Of a stretch of DNA of 9,248 nucleotides, positions 5,646 through 9,248 are shown piece by piece. Origin of the DNA: CAZEFK01 sp964511405 (GTDB taxonomy: Bacteria; Pseudomonadota; Alphaproteobacteria; Elsterales; Elsteraceae); the NCBI GenBank assembly GCA_964511405.1, contig CAZEFK010000256.1, positions 1 to 9,248 on the forward strand, written 5' to 3'. The first letter of the stretch is position 1. The number at the start of each line of letters is the position of its first letter. A model generated the notes under the pieces. The model did no database searches and had not been told where the DNA came from. It saw only the letters and a list, made by a program, of their open reading frames with translations. A program made the translations under genes and the position numbers.

Positions 5646-6905
5646 ATGTCCCGACAGATTCGCCGCGGCGTTGGCCGGCGCACGATCATCAAGGCGACCG
5701 CGGCGGCCGGCGCCCTGCAGTTCGCCGCGCCCTTCATCATCAAGGCGCGGGCCGAGGAGCCGATCAAGATCGGCGTGGTCAATCCGCTGACCGGCATCTA
5801 CACGGCGCTCGGCAAGAACGAGAACATCGGCATGGAGCTGGCGGCCGAGCAGATCAACGCCAAGGGCGGGATCCTCGGGCGGCCGGTCCAGCTGGTGATC
5901 GAGGATTCGACCTCGGACAAGACCGACGTCGCCGTGCAGAAGGCGCGCAAGGTGATCCAGAGCGATCACGTCAACTTCCTGATCGGCAACGTCAATTCCT
6001 CGCATGCCATCGCCTTGGCGCAGGTCGCGGCCGAGCTCAAGGTGCTGCACATCGTGCCGGGCGGCCATGCCGATGCGGTGACCGGCGCCAATTGCCACTG
6101 GCCGACCTTCCGCGTCTGCAACACCGGTGCCATGCAGGGCAATGCGATGGCGAACGTGCTGCTGAACAAGTTCGGCAAGAAATACTATATCATCGCGCAA
6201 GACTACGCCTTTGGCCATGCCTTGGCAGACGGCCTGAACAAAGCCGCCGCCAAGTTGGGCGGCACCAATGTCGGCACCGAATTCTTCCCGCTCGGTACCA
6301 CCGACTATTCGGCGATCCTGATCAAGGCGCGGGCTGCCAATCCCGACGTGCTGATCGACATGGCCGCGGGCGACGACGGCATCAACTCGATCAAGCAGCT
6401 GGTCCAGTTCGGCCTGGACAAGCAGCTGCACATCGCCGGCATGCAGCAGGAGCTGGAGGTCCTCGAGGGTCTTCCGCCCGAGGCGCGCATCGGCACGTGG
6501 CTGTTCGAATGGTACTTCAACCAGCCGAACACCCCGCATGTCGCCGACTTCGTCGCGGCGATCCGCAAGAAGACCAACAAGGTGCCGACCGCGCGCACCT
6601 GGTTCGGCTATGTCGCCGTCAACAGCCTGGCCCTGGTCGCCAACCAGGCCAAGACCGTCGACGCGGTCACGCTGGCCCATGCGCTGGGCGGCTTCCAGCT
6701 GCCGCCGGAGGTGGCCCTGTCGCCGGGCGGCGCCTACTACCGCGCCGAGGACCATCAGCTGGTGCCCGACGTCTTCGTCGGCCACGCCCAGTCCAAGGGC
6801 GCGAAGGATCCGGAGGACCTGTTCGTGGTCGACCAGGTGGTCAACGGCAAGACCTTCATGCCGACGCCGGCCGAGACCGGCTGCAAGATGACCTACCCGG
6901 CCTGA
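5646..6905 (+). CDS. Liv-type (Peripla_BP_6) periplasmic solute-binding protein with Tat signal
   Basis: This 419-aa receptor for a branched-chain amino acid/amide-type importer is encoded first in its operon. The N-terminus has a twin-arginine motif RRTIIKA (R11, R12), a hydrophobic stretch (about 17-32) and an ARA cleavage site before E37. This suggests export of a folded protein by Tat. The mature protein begins PIKIGVVNPLTGIYTALGKNE, then IGMELAAEQINAKGGILGRPV (61-81), the usual type-1 binding fold opening. VNSSHAIALAQVAAE (116-130) is in the ligand-binding region of the family. YIIAQDYAFGHALADGL (181-197) and DVLIDMAAGDDG (234-245) follow. C150 and C158 could pair. A strong ribosome binding site precedes the start. 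The LivH-type gene follows after 33 nt. Amino acids, urea, amides or aromatic acids are all possible ligands in this family. Confidence 0.95.
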   Translation: MSRQIRRGVGRRTIIKATAAAGALQFAAPFIIKARAEEPIKIGVVNPLTGIYTALGKNENIGMELAAEQINAKGGILGRPVQLVIEDSTSDKTDVAVQKARKVIQSDHVNFLIGNVNSSHAIALAQVAAELKVLHIVPGGHADAVTGANCHWPTFRVCNTGAMQGNAMANVLLNKFGKKYYIIAQDYAFGHALADGLNKAAAKLGGTNVGTEFFPLGTTDYSAILIKARAANPDVLIDMAAGDDGINSIKQLVQFGLDKQLHIAGMQQELEVLEGLPPEARIGTWLFEWYFNQPNTPHVADFVAAIRKKTNKVPTARTWFGYVAVNSLALVANQAKTVDAVTLAHALGGFQLPPEVALSPGGAYYRAEDHQLVPDVFVGHAQSKGAKDPEDLFVVDQVVNGKTFMPTPAETGCKMTYPA

Positions 6906-6938
6906 CCCGAACGCTCCCGCGAGACCCGGCGCCCGGCG

Positions 6939-7808
6939 ATGAGTCAAGTCATCCTGTTCAACCTGCTGAACGGCCTCATCGTCGGCGCCTTCTACGCGCT
7001 GATGGCGCTCGGCCTGTCCCTGATCATGAACCTGAGCGGCGTCATCAACTTCGCCCATGGCGGGTTCCTGGCGCTGGGCGCCTACATCGCCTTCTCGCTG
7101 GAGCCCTATCTGGGGTTCTGGGGCGGGCTGGTCCTGGCGCCGGTCCTGACCGCGCTGCTGGGCTTGGTCATGGAGCGGTTCCTGATCCGCCGGCTCTATG
7201 GGCGCGATCCGCTCTACAGCCTGCTCCTGACCTTCGGCGTCGCCTTCATCTTCCAGGACGTGCTGCGCTACATCTGGGGCGCGCAGAGCGTGCCCTACCA
7301 GATCCCCGGCTGGATGGCGGCGCCGCTGTCCATGGACTTCTTCTTCCTGACCGGCTACCGGATCTTCATGATCCTGGTGGTCGTGGCCGCGGTCGCCGGG
7401 CTGTTCCTGATTTTGGGCTACACCCGCCTCGGCATGCGCATCCGCGCCGGCACCACCGACCTCTCGACCGTTTCGGTCCTGGGCGTCAACACTCGGATCC
7501 TGCGCAACCTGAATTTCGGGCTCGGCATCTATCTGGCCGGGCTGGCCGGCGTGCTGGCCGCCGGCATGCTGGGGCTGGCGCCGACCATCGGCGACCAGCT
7601 GATCATGCCCAGCTTCGTCGCCATCATCGTCGGCGGCCTGGGCAGCCTCCCCGGCACCTTGGTCGGCGGCCTGCTGATCGGCGTCGCGGCCGGCATCACC
7701 ACCGTCGTCTTCCAGCCCGCCACCGAGGCCGTGATCTATGTGATGATGGCCCTGGTGCTGATGGTGCGGCCGCACGGCCTGTTCGGCGACGAGGGCCGGC
7801 TGCAATGA
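6939..7808 (+). CDS. Branched-chain amino acid-type ABC transporter permease, LivH family
   Basis: This 289-aa inner-membrane subunit of a Liv/HAAT importer has about eight predicted membrane segments: near 8-30, 37-55, 62-82, 94-112, 142-160, 190-212, 224-253 and 262-277. Family signatures include NGLIVGAFYALMALGLSLI (11-29), GVINFAHGGFLALGAY (34-49), FLIRRLYGRDP (81-91), LGVNTRILRNLNFGLG (181-196), IIVGGLGSLPGTLVGGLL (229-246) and the terminal RPHGLFG (277-283). The start lies 33 nt after the binding-protein stop without a strong Shine-Dalgarno. The stop overlaps the LivM-type start as ATGA, indicating coupled translation of the two permeases. The family is certain; the solute is not. Confidence 0.96.
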   Translation: MSQVILFNLLNGLIVGAFYALMALGLSLIMNLSGVINFAHGGFLALGAYIAFSLEPYLGFWGGLVLAPVLTALLGLVMERFLIRRLYGRDPLYSLLLTFGVAFIFQDVLRYIWGAQSVPYQIPGWMAAPLSMDFFFLTGYRIFMILVVVAAVAGLFLILGYTRLGMRIRAGTTDLSTVSVLGVNTRILRNLNFGLGIYLAGLAGVLAAGMLGLAPTIGDQLIMPSFVAIIVGGLGSLPGTLVGGLLIGVAAGITTVVFQPATEAVIYVMMALVLMVRPHGLFGDEGRLQ

Positions 7809-8758
7809 AGGACCTGGCCCTGCGCAACGCCAACTGGCTGGTGTGGCTGGTCCTGCTGACCGTGCCCTTCTGGTTCCCGCTGTTCGGCGGCTACACGGCG
7901 CTCGGGACCCGCGTGCTGGTGATGGCCATCGCCGCCATGGCGGTCAACTTCCTGCTGGGCTTCACCGGCGTGCTGTCGTTCGGCCACGCCGCCTATCTCG
8001 GCCTCGGCGCCTATGGCGCCGGCATGGCGATCAAGTATCTGGCGCCGAGCACGCCCCTGGGCTTCCTGGTCGGCGTGCTGGTCGGCACGGCCGCGGCGAT
8101 GGTGATCGGCGCCATGATCGTGCGCCTGCGCGGCGTCTATTTCGCCATGGTCACGATCGCGTTCGGCCAAGTGTTCTATTTCATCGCGTTCCGCTGGGTG
8201 TCGCTGACCGGCGGCGACGACGGGCTGTCGAACTGGACCCGCCAGCCGATCGATCTGGGTGTCGCCACCATCGACATCCTGGCCGACGACCGGGCGTTCT
8301 ACTATCTGGTGCTGCTGTGCCTGGCGGTCGCGGCCGCGGTCATGGCGGCGCTGCTGCGCTCGCCCTTCGGCCGCACCCTGCTGGCGATCCGCGAGAACGA
8401 GCGGCGCGCCCGCTTCCTGGGACTGCCGGTCGAGCAGCATATCTGGATCTCGTTCGTGATCTCGGCGGCGATCGCCAGCCTGGCGGGCACGGTCTACGCC
8501 TATCTCGACAACTTCGTCGACCCGCGCGCCTTCCATTGGCAGCAGTCGGGCGAGTTCGTGATCATGGCCGTGCTGGGCGGCATGCGCTCGTTCTGGGGGC
8601 CGCTGATCGGCGCGGCCGTGTTCGTGGTGCTGCAGGACCGGCTGTCCAGCTTCACCGACAACTGGATGAGCCTGATCGGTCTGTTCTTCGTGCTGGTGGT
8701 GCTGTTCTTCCCGCGCGGCGTTCTGGGCCTGATCCGGCGGAAGGCGGTGGCGGCATGA
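7805..8758 (+). CDS. Branched-chain amino acid-type ABC transporter permease, LivM family
   Basis: This 317-aa inner-membrane partner of the LivH-type permease has family signatures in order. They are NFLLGFTGVLSFGHAAYLGLGAY (48-70), RLRGVYFAMVTIAFGQV (107-123), the loop TGGDDGL (135-141), SPFGRTLLAIRENERRARFLG (186-206), SLAGTVYA (225-232), VLGGMRSFWGPLIGA (256-270) and FFPRGVLGLIRRK (301-313). REN-x-R-A-x-x-L/F-G is the cytoplasmic loop expected to dock on the LivG/LivF ATPases. Several hydrophobic segments (about 12-28, 36-56, 85-106, 165-184, 214-232, 252-277, 288-302) fit the family. The frame stays open for a long way upstream through neighbouring genes, but the ATG within ATGA at 7805 is the family-typical start. 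Its stop again overlaps the next gene as ATGA. Confidence 0.96.
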   Translation: MKDLALRNANWLVWLVLLTVPFWFPLFGGYTALGTRVLVMAIAAMAVNFLLGFTGVLSFGHAAYLGLGAYGAGMAIKYLAPSTPLGFLVGVLVGTAAAMVIGAMIVRLRGVYFAMVTIAFGQVFYFIAFRWVSLTGGDDGLSNWTRQPIDLGVATIDILADDRAFYYLVLLCLAVAAAVMAALLRSPFGRTLLAIRENERRARFLGLPVEQHIWISFVISAAIASLAGTVYAYLDNFVDPRAFHWQQSGEFVIMAVLGGMRSFWGPLIGAAVFVVLQDRLSSFTDNWMSLIGLFFVLVVLFFPRGVLGLIRRKAVAA

Positions 8759-9248
8759 GCCTGCTGCAAGTGGAGGCCGTGACGCGTGCCTTCGGCAGCC
8801 TGGTCGCGGTCAACGGCGTCACCTTGACCGTGGAGCCCGGCGAGCTGCGCGCCGTGATCGGTCCCAACGGCGCCGGCAAGACCACCTTCTTCAACCTGAT
8901 CAGCGGCCTGTTCCCGCCGACCTCGGGCCGCATCCGCTTCGACGGCCAGGATGTCACGCGCATGCCGCCGCACCGCCGCGTCCAGCGCGGCATGGCGCGC
9001 ACCTTCCAGATCACCGAGATCTTCCCGGAGCTGACGGTGCGCGAGAACCTGCGGGTGCCGGTCGAGGTGGCGGCGGGCCTCCGGCTGTCGCCCTGGCGGT
9101 CGCGCCGGATGGCGGCCGAGGTCGAAGCCCGGGTCGACACCTTGCTGGAGCAGGGCGGCCTGGCCGCCAAGGCCGACCGGCTGGTCGGCGAGCTGTCGCA
9201 CGGCGACCAGCGGGCGACCGAGATCATGATGGCGCTGGCGCTCAAGCC
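8755..9248 (+). CDS. Branched-chain amino acid-type ABC transporter ATP-binding protein, LivG family, 3' end missing
   Basis: The first 164 residues of a cytoplasmic ATPase are present and the gene continues past the right edge. Walker A GPNGAGKTT is at 36-44, and the Q-loop is at Q85 in ARTFQITEIFPELTVRENL (81-99). The signature region is LSHGDQRATEIMMALAL (147-163), where the canonical LSGGQ reads LSHGD. HGDQ variants are known to me in Liv-type ATPases, so this is not evidence of inactivity. Walker B would follow just beyond the window. The ATG overlaps the LivM-type stop by 4 nt (ATGA), so the LivH, LivM and LivG genes form one tightly coupled unit. A LivF-type ATPase should follow. Confidence 0.95.
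   Translation, partial: MSLLQVEAVTRAFGSLVAVNGVTLTVEPGELRAVIGPNGAGKTTFFNLISGLFPPTSGRIRFDGQDVTRMPPHRRVQRGMARTFQITEIFPELTVRENLRVPVEVAAGLRLSPWRSRRMAAEVEARVDTLLEQGGLAAKADRLVGELSHGDQRATEIMMALALK

Noticed and set aside
5555..7804. Long in-frame upstream extension of the LivM-type gene
   Set aside because: It passes through the binding protein and LivH-type genes in a different frame. The family-typical LivM start is the ATGA overlap at 7805.
5589..7805. 738-codon open frame on the minus strand across the Liv-type binding protein and LivH-type genes
   Set aside because: Its composition is an antisense shadow (repeated His/Asp/Gln/Arg runs) with no recognisable domain. The plus-strand genes are unmistakable.
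1..9248. Mobile elements, CRISPR arrays, tRNA/rRNA genes, phage or toxin-antitoxin modules
   Set aside because: I looked for transposase motifs, terminal inverted repeats, regularly spaced repeats and tRNA-like arms and saw none. Gene style and base composition look uniform.

Overview
The window is very GC-rich with strongly G/C-ending codons. It carries Alphaproteobacteria-type gene content: tandem nutrient-import operons, a Tat-exported Liv-type binding protein, and a DUF2272 lipoprotein. A Rhodospirillales-like alphaproteobacterium is my best guess. This rests on gene style only, since no rRNA or other phylogenetic marker is present.

Left block (1-3680, minus strand): an oligopeptide/dipeptide (Dpp/Opp) ABC import operon. 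Read in transcription order it encodes a periplasmic SBP_bac_5 binding protein (2091-3680), a DppB-type permease (1125-2066), a DppC-type permease (256-1128) and the first 85 residues of a DppD-type ATPase (1-255) that runs off the left edge. Junctions are tight: a 24-nt gap, a 4-nt ATGA overlap, and a stop directly abutting a start.

Middle block (3681-5645): a 127-nt divergent intergenic region is followed by two plus-strand genes. The first encodes a small exported protein of unknown function (3808-4188). The second encodes a DUF2272 lipoprotein (4185-4982), whose TTG start overlaps the preceding stop (TTGA). A 98-aa hypothetical gene on the minus strand (5019-5315) converges on them across a GC-rich hairpin. 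It is followed by a 330-nt intergenic region with short direct and inverted repeats, which should hold the control signals for the flanking genes.

Right block (5646-9248, plus strand): a branched-chain amino acid type (Liv/HAAT) ABC import operon. It encodes a Tat-signal periplasmic binding protein, a LivH-type permease, a LivM-type permease and the first 164 residues of a LivG-type ATPase cut by the right edge. The last two junctions are ATGA overlaps. A LivF-type partner ATPase is expected just outside.

The two importers are complete in the window apart from ATPase parts beyond its edges, and both bring in small organic nitrogen or peptide-like solutes. The exact substrates cannot be read from the sequence. 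Nothing in the window is clearly a new system. The least explained parts are the coupled small-protein/DUF2272 pair, the orphan 98-aa gene and the repeat-containing intergenic region.
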